This document shows, one piece after another, positions 56,301-64,000 of a stretch of 64,000 bases of DNA. The notes beneath the pieces were generated by a model, which did not search any database, was not told where the DNA came from, and saw nothing but the letters and a program-made list of their open reading frames with translations. The position numbers and the translations under genes are program-made. Position 1 is the first letter of the stretch, and the number at the start of each line of letters is the position of its first letter. The stretch covers positions 6,960,127 through 7,024,126 of the forward strand of contig OW804100.1 of assembly GCA_942159475.1 (NCBI GenBank). The letters are read 5' to 3'. Source of the stretch: Sthenelais limicola (taxonomy: Eukaryota; Annelida; Polychaeta; Phyllodocida; Sigalionidae).

Positions 56301-59300
56301 CCATCATGAATATTAAAAGACGTTGTTCAGGAAACAAGGGACTGATTAATTACTCAATCCGGACTTAATCAATCATTCCTGTGAGGGTCTCACAGAGACG
56401 TATAATTACAAATGCTGCATGTGCTAGTGCTAATAATAATAACAATAATAATAATAATAATAATAATAGCGGTATAATCATGGGGTATTCATAATTACTG
56501 GACATCGGTGCCAACAGATAAAAACGTGTGGAAAGTACATATAAAAATACAGAGCAATATACAGAAAAATATGTGTCTTGAGGCTGTCACTTTGAATCAA
56601 AGGTATGGTTGACATGTTTAATGAAGGTGAACCTGTCTTCTATTTTGTGTAACTCAGTCTTGAGGTTGTTCCACCCAATCTGACATTTGTATATAACAGA
56701 ATTTTGAATTTTTGTTGTTCTAGGGGTAATGGTTTTTAAATTTCTGCGACCCTCTGCATGACTCCTGGTGCCAAGTTTTCTTTTGTCTAAGTTGTCCTGG
56801 TCTTTTGCTAAATGGTGAGCTATTTCAATGATATGTCTTTCCCTTCTGTCGCTGAGGGGCAGAATGTTTAAGAGGTTATGTTCATTTGTAACGTTGTCAA
56901 GTTTATTTTTATCAAAGATAATACGTAGTGCTGAATTTTGTAGTACTTGTAATTTCTGTAGGAGGTATTGAGGTCCAGAGTCATATACAAAGTCGCAGTA
57001 ATCAAAGTGTGGTAAGATAGCCATCTTGTATAGATCTTGGCGTGCCTTTTTGGTGAGAGAGTTTCTTGCTTTGTAAAGTAGTCTGATTTTCAGGGAAACT
57101 TTTTTAATTAGGTTTTGCAAGTGAGGTTTGCAGGAGAGTGAGTGATCCAGTAAGAAGCCTAAATATTTGTATTCGGTTACTTTCATAAGATTGGATGTAC
57201 CAAGTTTCAAAGAAGAGACACATTCACCTTTGTAAGAGGGAGAAATGGCAAAATTAATGACACTGCATTTGTCAGCGTTTAGGGAAATTTTGTTGTGGCG
57301 GCACCAGGCACTAATGTTGTGGAGGTCCTCTTGGATTTTTGAATTTGCTTCACATTCTTTTACATGGTTAACAAAGACTACCGTGTCATCTGCGTAGTGT
57401 TGGACTTTAGAATACTTTACCGACTTATGTAGATCATTTATATAGATCGAGAATAAAATTGGACCAAGAATTGTTCCCTGAGGCACTCCACAGGTGACCG
57501 TGCCTGTTTCCGATTTGTGACTATTTATGCAGACCGATTGTTGTCGACCCGATAAATAGTCCTGAAACCACGACAGTTCTACATCTCTGATACCATATGT
57601 ATAAAGCTTGTCTATACATACTATATATACTTGTCTATTGTGAGTGGGGAGTGAGTAACAATGTTGAATATTTGTTAACATACATTATTATACGAGACTA
57701 TACACAGTGAAGGGATTCTATATTTCAAATCTTTGCAAGAAAGGCAGTTAACGAGATAAGGCCGATATCCCCTGCACGTCGGTCAGAGCCACACGGTCAC
57801 CGTCAATCGGTCGCACGCACTTTTTGACCGACGTGCAAGTGGATACCGCAGGGACCGTTTGACTGTCGCATGGTCCCGTTTGACCGTCCATTGCTCCCGT
57901 TTGACCGTCGCACCTCCAGTCAAAGAATTGAAGAGGCAATTAATTACGTGTGGGTGGACGGATAACGGGAGCCCCTCGAAATTTGGGCGTTTATTGTCCT
58001 ACTGAAGTTAGTTTTTAACTCTGATACCTCTGATGGACACCTGCAAACAATATGCAACACATTTGTACCTTTAATTTCAGTTTATTTTTATCATTTCACT
58101 TGATTTTTATTAATTTTGGGCCATTTTAGGCATATTTTACTACCTATTTTGATATGTGGGTGTTTTCTGGTGCCGAATATGCTTATGAACATTTTGGTGA
58201 ATAGTTTGGAGTTCATCTGTACATTTATTTTTATCATTTCTATTGATTCATGATTAATTATTGGTATTTTTAGTGATTATTTCGATTATTTCGACTTAAA
58301 AAGTGGAAATATGTATGAATATTTGTCAGTATTAAGTAATATTTTTACTCTGAGCTTTGCATTATTGTTACCTTTGGTGACGATGTAATAATAATGTCTA
58401 ACAATTGTCTAGACAAAATCAGGAAAAGCCTCTTCTGTAGTATTCTCACATTCTGGAATTCTTTCCCCATGGAGAGAAAAAATGCGGATGATAAGACTAT
58501 TTTTTAAAAATCAAATAAAAAAACAACTTTACGAATACTTTCTCTGATAGTCAGAATATTTGACATACTTTAATATCCCAATAGATATTCCATAATAGAT
58601 TATTGATTATTAGGCGTCCCACCTGGACATCTACATATCTAGAGCCACTAGTTGGCTGTGACGGCCGCTCTTATGTCTGAAAACGCTAAAAACGATGAGT
58701 TTCTGGAAAGGTAATATGAAGGGGAGGGGGGGGGTCTGGTAGGTCTGAGAAGCAGCAATTTTGATGTTCTCCACGAGAAGGAAATCTTTCTATTCTGTCT
58801 AAAATTACCACCTTAATTATACCATATTTATTTCTTATTTATTTCAGCAGTATGTTCTATTTTTTTTCAAAAGAATTCATATAAATTCCATTTTCTATAA
58901 TACCTTAAAACCACCAAGTTGACGATGTAGGAGACATAAGAAGCTAACTTAGTGAACACAACAATTTTTCAGTTAGGCCCTGATTAGATTATGAAAAAAC
59001 ATCAAATAAATAATCATATATTCAAGCAATTGCGAACCGTGTTTTGTGGTCTAAAACCTATCGCCCATGTCTTACCCCTGATAAACACCCTTAGGGTGGG
59101 GCAGTTTGCCATCATACATAGACATGGCAAGGAGGTTCTGTTCTTTGATTAAAATCTAGATTTATTCAGATTGGACCATTTTAAGTGAGGATTTAAGGCT
59201 TTCTTTCCATTTAAAATTAAGGTATTTCTCATTGTTGCCATTACAAGGTATGTTCCATTCGTGGAGAATTTGGTAGAGTCTGGAGATTGATGCTTGGCTA

Positions 59301-62300
59301 ATATGTGTAGAAATATGAATATAAATTCGCATATGTATAGATACATGTATGTGTACATACATACATACATACATACATACATACATCCATATGTATACAA
59401 TACACATATACATATACATATACATACATACATAATATCAGGGTTCTCGCCAGCCTTTTTGAGCGTAGGGGCCCGCTACGCTGTCTTCCGCCGCCGCTAC
59501 GCTGAGACAGCGTAGCGGCCATAATTTGATTAAAAAATACTAATCTTATATAGGGAAATATCCTCCCGTCTCATCTTCCGTTTAAATTGCATATTAAATC
59601 TCGAAAAATCGCCGATATCAGACTTATCAGATTTACAATTGGGTGTATATTTTCCGTACAAAACCAATCGTGAGAGAACCCTTAAAACTGAAAATACGAA
59701 AGACTTATATCTGAAGAACAGGACGTCCAGAGTAGCGGGAGTAATTTGCCCCAACATTTAAGAATAAACTGACAATATAATTCAATTAGAATGACGATAT
59801 ATTCTAGCCATTTTTATGGTTTTAAATCCAATATTTCTGTTAGCTTAGCTAGAAAGGAAACCTATGGGAAAAAAGCCGTTTTTTAAGGGAGAAAATGAAA
59901 ATGATTCTACCACATGGATGAAATGCCACTTTAAAAATTTTAATATTCAGCGTGACGTACAACGATGGCAGGGTAGAGGAGGAAAATCTTGCCAAGCCAG
60001 TGAAGGCCAATTATTGGACAAAAACAATGTCAAGGTGACTAGGAAAATAAAGCTTAAACATGTAAACTATAAGTTGAAATTTTAATGATTAAGGGTAAGG
60101 GAATTGACCTGATGGCCAATAAAATCAGCAGAACGCACTAAAACAGTATCATTTTGCTCAAAATTTTCCTGGGGGGGGGGGGGGGCATGCCCCCAGACCC
60201 CCTAGATGGGGTGGGGCTCCCTGCTACGCTGTCAAATATTTCTGGTGAGAACCCTGTACATATATACAATCATATGATATACAATACACACATACATAAA
60301 TACATACATATAATATGATGTATGCAAATACATAGATGAATGCATAGACAATTGAACATGGCTCTGTTTGCCAAGCCTATTTTTAGAATATATATTTTAA
60401 ATTAATACTTCTAGTAATATCAAGGAGAGTTTGGTAGAGTCTGGAGATCGATGCTTTGCTGAATCAAACGTCTGGTGGTCTCTAGGGAGACATACAAGTG
60501 GATACCATGGACCGTCGAGCGGTGACGCCTAGTGGACCGGTCGTCCGACACCATGGTGGGCTCTTTTTTACGTACAAGTATACCGGGGACGGTCAACAGT
60601 GACGGTCAAAAATGACCATCGGTGGTAACCGTTTGACCGTCCCCTCTGGACACTCTTGACGGTCGTTCCAACCGACGTGTAAGTGGATATGCTACTATAC
60701 ATAGATTTCACTGACGTCACGGCCCTGGCCATGTTTGGGGTCAAGATAGATGGCTATGTATGCTGCGATACTTGAAAATATCGTTTTCTGGCTGTTTTAA
60801 CCTTTACCAGTTTTAATCTGACACAACAATACCTTCATGATAGGTTAGATAATCTGCCTTTAATGTAGAATTACCCAAGTATCTACTCTTGTGAGTTTTA
60901 TCAACTTTGTTTTGATACCCCCGCCATAGACGGCCAGCGTAGCGATGCCCCTGAAAATGGCGGTCACTGTGATACCCCAGCCGACTGGGTAGGGCTCTTG
61001 AGGGGTTAATTCGACAAATCGACACAGCCCTTTCTTAAATAGACAAATTTCAAAGGCAGCTAGTGACAAATGACAAAGTCACTTTCTTAGCCTGACAAAT
61101 CGACAAAGACCTTAATAATCCTTAGCGACAAAAATTCGGCTGTTTTAGGTAAATATAGCGACAAACGACAAAAGAATTTACTTAGTGACAAATGACAATT
61201 ACTGTCTTTTGGTAGCGACAAGAGAAATTCGATACCCCCCTCAGGAGCCCTCTGGGTGACGTCATGTGAAATCTATGTATAGGGACAGCTCAATTAACAT
61301 GGATATTTTAAGTATGATGGGCGGGTAGGTAAATAGATAACGGCGCGGAATGGTGGATCAATGGCAGCATGATGAATAGTTGGATGTTGGGTTAGCGACT
61401 GCAGTGCTATAACTAACAGGGGATGGCAAGTCCCTCTCGCCCCACAGGGAATACTGGCAACAGGATGGATGGATCGATGGAGGGGGGAGGAAGGGAGGGA
61501 GGTAGGGAAGGGGAGGGAGGGAGGGAGGAAGGAAGGAAGGAAGGGAGGGAGGGAGGGAGGGAGGGAGGGAGGGAGGGAGGGAGGGAGGAAAGGACAACAC
61601 AGAACCTACCTTGATGACTAGCAGGCACCTGATGCCAGAGCTCAAAGGTAATCTCAGCCGAGTCTAGAATTTCCACCAGGCTCAGTGCATCATAGTCCAC
61701 CTCAGTCCACAACAGAGGCACCGGGAAGTCCATTATGGTAAGTAAACTCTGGAGCAAAGCTTCTGGCCACGGTTCTGGTCACCCTCTCCTCCTGTTTCTC
61801 CAGGAAGGACAAGTGTACCCTGGTGTAGGAGTTGACCCCCACCTCGGAGACATACTGCATGCTCGGGTCATGGCAGGCGGCCGCCACCGCGGCAGCCTTG
61901 AGAGCGGATGCCCGGAGAACGCTGACTGACATACAGACTTGGGCTCCTGGTAGAGAGTGGTGGGAGACTGTGGGGTGTTAGTCTGTGGCTGCTTCAACCT
62001 GCAAGGTTAAAATAATTTGGTTCGAAGAAATTGGGTTTTGGTTACATTAAAGCTGCAAGATCGAGTAACAACTATTTTTCTTCAATTTGTTCATCATTTC
62101 ATTAGATCTACTAACACTGAAGATTTTATATTTTAATATCGAATATGAAGAATAAACGAATGTTTAAACATATTTATATTTCATATCAAAAGTTGTTATA
62201 TTTTAATTATTGTGCCTTTTGCAATTTAGGGAGAGAAATGATGTCACTGGGGACAGAAGGTCGAAATGTTGGATGGGAAATATCGCTAAGGCATTAATTA

Positions 62301-63964
62301 AATTAAGTATTCACCTTGGTTTCTCTGCTTTTGCCTACACTTAATAACAATAGAATCTCAAAGTAAAAATGTATGAAGGTTAAGACCCACCCTAGTCACA
62401 TGCGTTCTGTAGTTGGCAGTGATGTCCATAAGACCTGAGTCAGCAGGGCCCCATCCTCTCCCCCCACGTGCATCAGCGGCAGGTTGAACGTCTGTACATT
62501 AGCCTCTCCTGGACGCTTCATAGTCACCATAGCACACAGCTTGGCTAATGGCAAGGTGCCATGTACACAGAAAGAGTTAGAGTACTATAGGATCTTTCCT
62601 CTCAATAGAAATAATTAAACTCCTAAATGGTAAATTCTCTTAGTTAAGCCCATCACGCTATTTAAATTTATAGCAAGAATTCATATTAGTAAATATGGGT
62701 GTTATACAGAGCGACTGTAAAATATGGTTGCCACGTTTTTTGTTTAGAGGCGTTTGTATTGTCATCGATAGTATGAGTGTATAACTATTGTAACCTTCAA
62801 ACAAATCCCTAATACATGTAATTGCAATCTTGTGTCAGGAGGATTTAAAATCCCCCCCCCCCCCACCCTGATATAATGGTTAATAAAAGTCAATAAAAGT
62901 GTGTTTGCTTGCCTTTTGTTAGTAGGTAAGTATTACCTTAGCTATGAGTTGGTCCCTCGTGTTGGGGTAATAGTACCTGCACCACACCTCCATAGGCACA
63001 CCACCTACTCCTCCTCCTGCTCCTGCACAAGCTGAAAAACACACAGAGAAATTGTATTAGAAACTATACTGGTAAATCATGTGACCATCGTAATATTGCT
63101 AACATAAACATTCGCAAAACATTCCTTAACCCCCAACCAAAAATTACTACTTTTAAAACCTCTCCCCTGGTCATTGATTTATAGAAATATAATAAATAAA
63201 ACCCATTTCCATATATAATTCCTAACAGGTGACGTCAAGCCACTCACCAGTGAGTATTTCCCGCTGTACTGGAGTGCCCTCAGGCATGGTAATTTTGTGT
63301 TTGAGTACATCATTAAACACTGGGTCTGGTACACACAGGGTGGTCGCCGTACGGAACGTCTTCAGGCTCAATCCAGCTGTAAGAGGGGTGGGGAAACAGA
63401 ATTAGTTATGTTAAGTATGTTATGTAATTGGAAGTAGATTAGAGTGACAGACATCTTTTATAATTTGTAGCGACTTACTGTAGGAAGTTGAATTAAAATT
63501 AAGATTTTTATTAGCAACACATAGGGTTGTGGGAGTAAATTGTGTACTACATGCTACCTTTTGTGTATATGAAAAGTTTGCCTTTAGTAACGTTTTTATT
63601 GGATCATCTTGTTCACTAAATATGAAGCATGTGAATAAACCTCATCATGTGTTGCACAAGATTTGCACATCAAATCAAAATCTCTTAGCAAACAAAGTTT
63701 CGTAAAGTAGCGGCGACAGAGTTAAAAATTGTCCACACTGATTATGTAATATATAATATATCTCCTCTTAAACTTGTGAGATGAAGAAAACAAAGATATA
63801 TATTATGTATTTACCATGAACGACAGCGGGGCCACTGTGAGGGTGTGTCTGTGTCTGAGAAGGGAAGTGGTACTGGATGAAGCAGTCAGCCTCTCCCCAT
63901 ATCATAGTCTCTAGTAGCTTCAGTCCTCTTACTCCTTCCACACTTACCTCAAACACATGCTCAA
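47216..63964 (-). CDS. C2CD3: C2CD3 gene, partial, 16 exons, probably damaged
   Basis: C2CD3 is a centriolar protein with several C2 domains; it acts at the distal end of centrioles in centriole elongation, distal-appendage assembly and ciliogenesis. Sixteen exons run from 63964 down to 47216. They are listed separately; junction phases agree for most of them. The clearest match is the last one, [14 protein letters not shown]...GWYN, which resembles the human segment GFASVDLSPLLSGF...GWYN. The N-terminal exons lie beyond 64 kb and the C-terminal region was not found. Ten exons read cleanly. Six (d, e, f, g, j, n) have stops, frameshifts or, in one case, a non-canonical acceptor. Introns hold a YR element, a LINE, hAT-like MITEs and a long-TIR element. 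It could be a pseudogene, or a real gene in an assembly with indel errors. Confidence 0.82.
47509..47560 (-). CDS. C2CD3: C2CD3 exon o
   Basis: 52-bp exon between ttcttcag and CCTG/GTAAGT. Encodes [17 protein letters not shown], the 'LVFKVWHK' C2 strand. Clean. Confidence 0.88.
48036..48185 (-). CDS. C2CD3: C2CD3 exon n, one frameshift
   Basis: Acceptor tttctacag, donor AACAAG/GTTCGT. From its eighth codon it reads [20 protein letters not shown] then [10 protein letters not shown] and ETRLHKSIL, matching the human 'YTQVVENTDSPIWNF' strand. The first codons (GFK) are in another frame, so about one base is lost or gained near 48175. Confidence 0.8.
48676..48857 (-). CDS. C2CD3: C2CD3 exon m
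   Basis: Acceptor attacag and donor GCCAC/GTACGT. Encodes a Ser/Lys/Asn-rich linker and then [20 protein letters not shown], the first strand of a C2 domain (human 'LTVSVERAMHLS'). In phase with exon l. Clean. Confidence 0.85.
49100..49306 (+). pseudogene. Small Cys-rich N-terminal frame of the YR element
   Basis: Starts at an ATG (49100) with [20 protein letters not shown], a C-x2-C-x7-C-x4-C cluster that could bind zinc. It continues [20 protein letters not shown] and [11 protein letters not shown] frame change near 49290 leads to [20 protein letters not shown] in the next frame, which probably belonged to the same protein and joins it to the recombinase. I do not recognise the domain. Confidence 0.4.
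49390..50205 (+). pseudogene. Tyrosine recombinase of the intron element
   Basis: The N-terminal half is read from 49410 ([20 protein letters not shown], then a stop at 49674-49676), and the catalytic half from 49609 in another frame. Catalytic positions: Arg in [12 protein letters not shown], Lys in RSTKTIQF, H-x-x-R in [12 protein letters not shown], Trp in LGEWRS and Tyr in LLYLST. At the position of the second His the residue is Leu, as in some Crypton-type enzymes. The gene is broken by at least one frameshift. Confidence 0.7.
50410..50480. repeat. Palindromic (attc)n/(gaat)n microsatellite
   Basis: 'ttattcattcattaatt' is followed by its inverse as (gaat)n to 50477, so the tract can fold back on itself. 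Confidence 0.85.
50794..50896 (-). CDS. C2CD3: C2CD3 exon l
   Basis: Acceptor tgtctgcag, donor TCTTCG/GTATTT. Encodes [20 protein letters not shown] then [10 protein letters not shown]; human has SGVYPLFRP. In phase with exon k (AG|T). Clean. Confidence 0.88.
50897..52570 (-). other. C2CD3 intron with short hairpins at 51.4 kb
   Basis: gtgcgatat/atatcgcac (51370-51392) and tttttccagtgggcgac/gtcgcctatcattggaaaaa (51404-51454) are adjacent inverted repeats. 'actaccatagatgtt' occurs at 51115 and 51250. No coding frame recognised. Confidence 0.45.
52571..52735 (-). CDS. C2CD3: C2CD3 exon k
   Basis: Acceptor cccctcag, donor GTCAG/GTGAG. Encodes [20 protein letters not shown] then [18 protein letters not shown], two strands of a C2 domain (human 'EEQLEVQLW', 'IGSAYVDLSRL'). 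Clean. Confidence 0.9.
53245..53366 (-). CDS. C2CD3: C2CD3 exon j, frameshifted
   Basis: Acceptor atttttcag, donor CAACTG/GTAAAT. The 5' half reads [18 protein letters not shown] and the 3' half reads [15 protein letters not shown] in another frame, joining exon k in phase. The shift lies near 53300; a TAA appears if the first frame continues. Confidence 0.8.
53538..54297. mobile_element. hAT-like MITE in a C2CD3 intron
   Basis: Ends are cagtggcggtaccag and its inverse ctggtaccgcccctg; the next bases on both sides are G/C-runs with 'cccctagacccc'. A 5-bp repeat, cgtgg, flanks the 760-bp element (53533-53537 and 54298-54302). The CAG...CTG ends resemble hAT elements, though those normally make 8-bp duplications. 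Confidence 0.6.
54526..54663 (-). CDS. C2CD3: C2CD3 exon i
   Basis: Acceptor ctttcag, donor GACAGAA/GTACTC. Encodes [20 protein letters not shown] then [11 protein letters not shown], a C2 strand pair (human 'YVTYKFYD'). Phases agree with exons h and j. Clean. Confidence 0.88.
55042..55122 (-). CDS. C2CD3: C2CD3 exon h
   Basis: 81-bp exon; acceptor ggtgctag, donor GCAG/GTAAAG. Encodes [20 protein letters not shown] then RDWQEA. Phase fits exon i (G|AT). Acceptor could instead be eight bases downstream. Confidence 0.75.
55369..55596 (-). CDS. C2CD3: C2CD3 exon g, TGA near its end
   Basis: Acceptor cctcag, donor GTGAG/GTAGCA. Encodes [20 protein letters not shown], then [20 protein letters not shown]. 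The last full codon before the donor is TGA; using the alternative donor TT/GTGAGG would avoid it but breaks phase with exon h. Confidence 0.75.
56013..56135 (-). CDS. C2CD3: C2CD3 exon f, in-frame TGA
   Basis: Acceptor gtgttccag, donor ACAG/GTGGGT. Encodes [20 protein letters not shown] then [19 protein letters not shown], stop, TG. Human C2CD3 has 'VPLVDLLTHRTG', so the stop stands where Arg is expected and fits a CGA-to-TGA change. The 5' flank is a LINE tail. Confidence 0.85.
56151..57640 (-). mobile_element. 5'-truncated LINE with microsatellite tail
   Basis: A minus-strand ORF2 fragment with about 400 bp of 3' untranslated sequence, including an inverted AATAAA near 56176, ends in (ataag)n at 56151-56173. 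It contains a (taa)n tract at 56432-56470. The 3' tail touches the acceptor of C2CD3 exon f. Confidence 0.7.
56587..57681 (-). pseudogene. LINE reverse transcriptase, truncated within the RT
   Basis: The 364-codon frame begins inside the palm: [20 protein letters not shown], then [20 protein letters not shown] and HYADDTVVF (active site, about 96-100). After it come [51 protein letters not shown] and [14 protein letters not shown] near the end. The fingers, the first catalytic Asp and the endonuclease are absent. The most 5' codons of the frame are probably host sequence. It fits the CR1/Jockey-type superfamily. Dead copy with no frameshift in the remaining part. Confidence 0.78.
59355..59438 (+). 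repeat. (catacata)n microsatellite
   Basis: Runs of cata and catata units; a further run lies at 60284-60320 beyond the nested element. Confidence 0.85.
59439..60256. mobile_element. hAT-like MITE nested in copy B
   Basis: Ends cagggttctcgccag and ctggtgagaaccctg are inverted; 'gctacgctgt' words lie close to both ends. It contains a 15-bp G-run at 60172-60186. The 818-bp element interrupts a cata-type microsatellite. An open frame of 73 codons (59864-60085) is not recognised. Confidence 0.6.
60691..61609. other. C2CD3 intron with (ggga)n microsatellite
   Basis: A purine tract of gggagggagg units spans 61477-61590. 'agcgacaaa'/'tagtgacaaa' words repeat about six times at 61055-61210. No exon recognised. 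Confidence 0.55.
61610..61998 (-). CDS. C2CD3: C2CD3 exon e, multiple lesions
   Basis: Acceptor aaccttgcag, donor CAAG/GTAGGT. A linker is followed by a C2 start, [16 protein letters not shown], then [18 protein letters not shown] and [13 protein letters not shown] in one frame, and [20 protein letters not shown] then ITFELWHQ in another. Human has 'CTRTIARSFCPEF'. A TAA (61978-61980) or a compensated shift affects the linker and a one-base shift lies near 61735. Confidence 0.85.
61999..62390 (-). other. C2CD3 intron
   Basis: AT-rich; nothing recognised. Confidence 0.5.
62391..62560 (-). CDS. C2CD3: C2CD3 exon d, frameshift and odd acceptor
   Basis: It reads [20 protein letters not shown] then [17 protein letters not shown], and in a shifted frame [16 protein letters not shown]. 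Human has 'GTLPLSxICAMVT'. The shift fits loss of one base near 62437. The bases before the first codon are AT, not AG, although a pyrimidine tract precedes them. Donor AGG/GTGGGT. Confidence 0.82.
62561..62936 (-). other. C2CD3 intron
   Basis: Contains a 14-bp C-run near 62852; nothing else recognised. Confidence 0.5.
62937..63031 (-). CDS. C2CD3: C2CD3 exon c
   Basis: Acceptor gtttttcag, donor GCTAAG/GTAATA. A Gly/Ala-rich start is followed by [21 protein letters not shown]; human has '[18 protein letters not shown]'. In phase with exon b. Clean. Confidence 0.92.
63248..63376 (-). CDS. C2CD3: C2CD3 exon b
   Basis: Acceptor ctcttacag, donor ACTG/GTGAGT. Encodes [20 protein letters not shown] then GTPVQREIL, a C2 strand with the 'PDPVFN' turn. 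In phase on both sides. Clean. Confidence 0.9.
63377..63814 (-). other. C2CD3 intron
   Basis: AT-rich; nothing recognised. Confidence 0.5.
63815..63964 (-). CDS. C2CD3: C2CD3 exon a (first in window)
   Basis: Acceptor gtatttctag, donor CATG/GTAAAT. Encodes [17 protein letters not shown], then [15 protein letters not shown], the opening strands of a C2 domain. Upstream exons are beyond the window. Clean. Confidence 0.88.
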
Positions 63965-64000
63965 CTAGAAATACACCAGAAGGTAATATAAGTATAAGTA

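Larger units (their letters stand above)
57767..60690. mobile_element. Long-TIR foldback element, copy B
   Basis: Left end cccctgcacgtcggtcagag; right end, on the minus strand, ccacttacacgtcggttgg. Subterminal words are variants of those in copy A: gaccgtcaatcgg, aagtggataccg, tttgaccgtc. The interior shares with copy A (10.0-10.8 kb) 'tgtacatttatttt', 'ttattggtatttttagtgat', 'gctcttatgtctgaaaacgc' and the following G-run. A different element sits inside at 59439-60256. No coding frame. Confidence 0.65.

Noticed and set aside
59149..59522. Tyr/Met/Cys/Val-rich open frames
   Set aside because: They are translations of the cata-type microsatellite.
61358..61757. Pro/Ser/Leu-repeat open frames
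   Set aside because: The repetitive part is the (ggga)n microsatellite; only the end of one frame overlaps a true C2CD3 exon.

Overview
The window is nuclear DNA from an animal. Its genes are split by introns, and it is packed with retrotransposons (Ngaro/DIRS-type, Penelope, several LINEs, Ty3/gypsy), foldback and MITE-like elements, and microsatellites. It shows no bacterial operons. Two dispersed repeat styles (a 'gagtgagtgag...ttatatcaaggg' SINE-like repeat and 'gccatattggattttgacc' repeats) are ones I associate with marine lophotrochozoans such as molluscs and brachiopods. That placement is an inference from memory; the phylum is not proven here.

Two host genes are recognisable, both on the minus strand. 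Positions 47.2-64.0 kb hold 16 exons of C2CD3, the centriole distal-end protein needed for centriole elongation and ciliogenesis. They encode its C2-domain region; the 5' end lies beyond the window and no 3' exons were found below 47.2 kb. Positions 19.7-20.5 kb hold the first exons of a KIF22-like (chromokinesin Kid) gene, up to the ATP-binding P-loop. Both look damaged. At least six C2CD3 exons carry a stop, a frameshift or a non-canonical splice site, and the KIF22 P-loop has lost two glycines. This is either pseudogenisation or an indel-rich assembly.

Layout. 0-7.2 kb: relics of LINEs and of unrecognised proteins. 7.9-11.45 kb: a long terminal-inverted-repeat element (copy A) with a nested foldback; a related copy B lies at 57.8-60.7 kb. 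11.5-13.4 kb: a dead gypsy integrase and a LINE 3' end. 13.5-19.1 kb: a nearly intact Ngaro-type element with perfect A1/B1-A2-B2 split direct repeats, gag, RT-RNase H and tyrosine recombinase (YR). 21.8-26.0 kb: a 4.2-kb foldback whose arms are inverted satellite arrays. 28.5-32.2 kb: a Penelope-like element with a GIY-YIG domain, a 16-bp target duplication and a possible hammerhead ribozyme. 32.2-37.2 kb: small hairpin and MITE elements in non-coding DNA. 37.2-44.8 kb: a second, decayed Ngaro relative with a LINE inserted antisense into its gag gene. 44.9-45.5 kb: a LINE 3' end. 47.2-64 kb: C2CD3, whose introns carry a stand-alone YR element, a LINE, two hAT-like MITEs and element B.

The mobile genes act on their own elements. 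In the Ngaro element, gag packages RNA, RT-RNase H copies it, and the YR would integrate a circular copy through the split repeats. In the Penelope element, RT plus GIY-YIG endonuclease do copying and target cleavage. Family names rest on motif recognition from memory; no database search was run.
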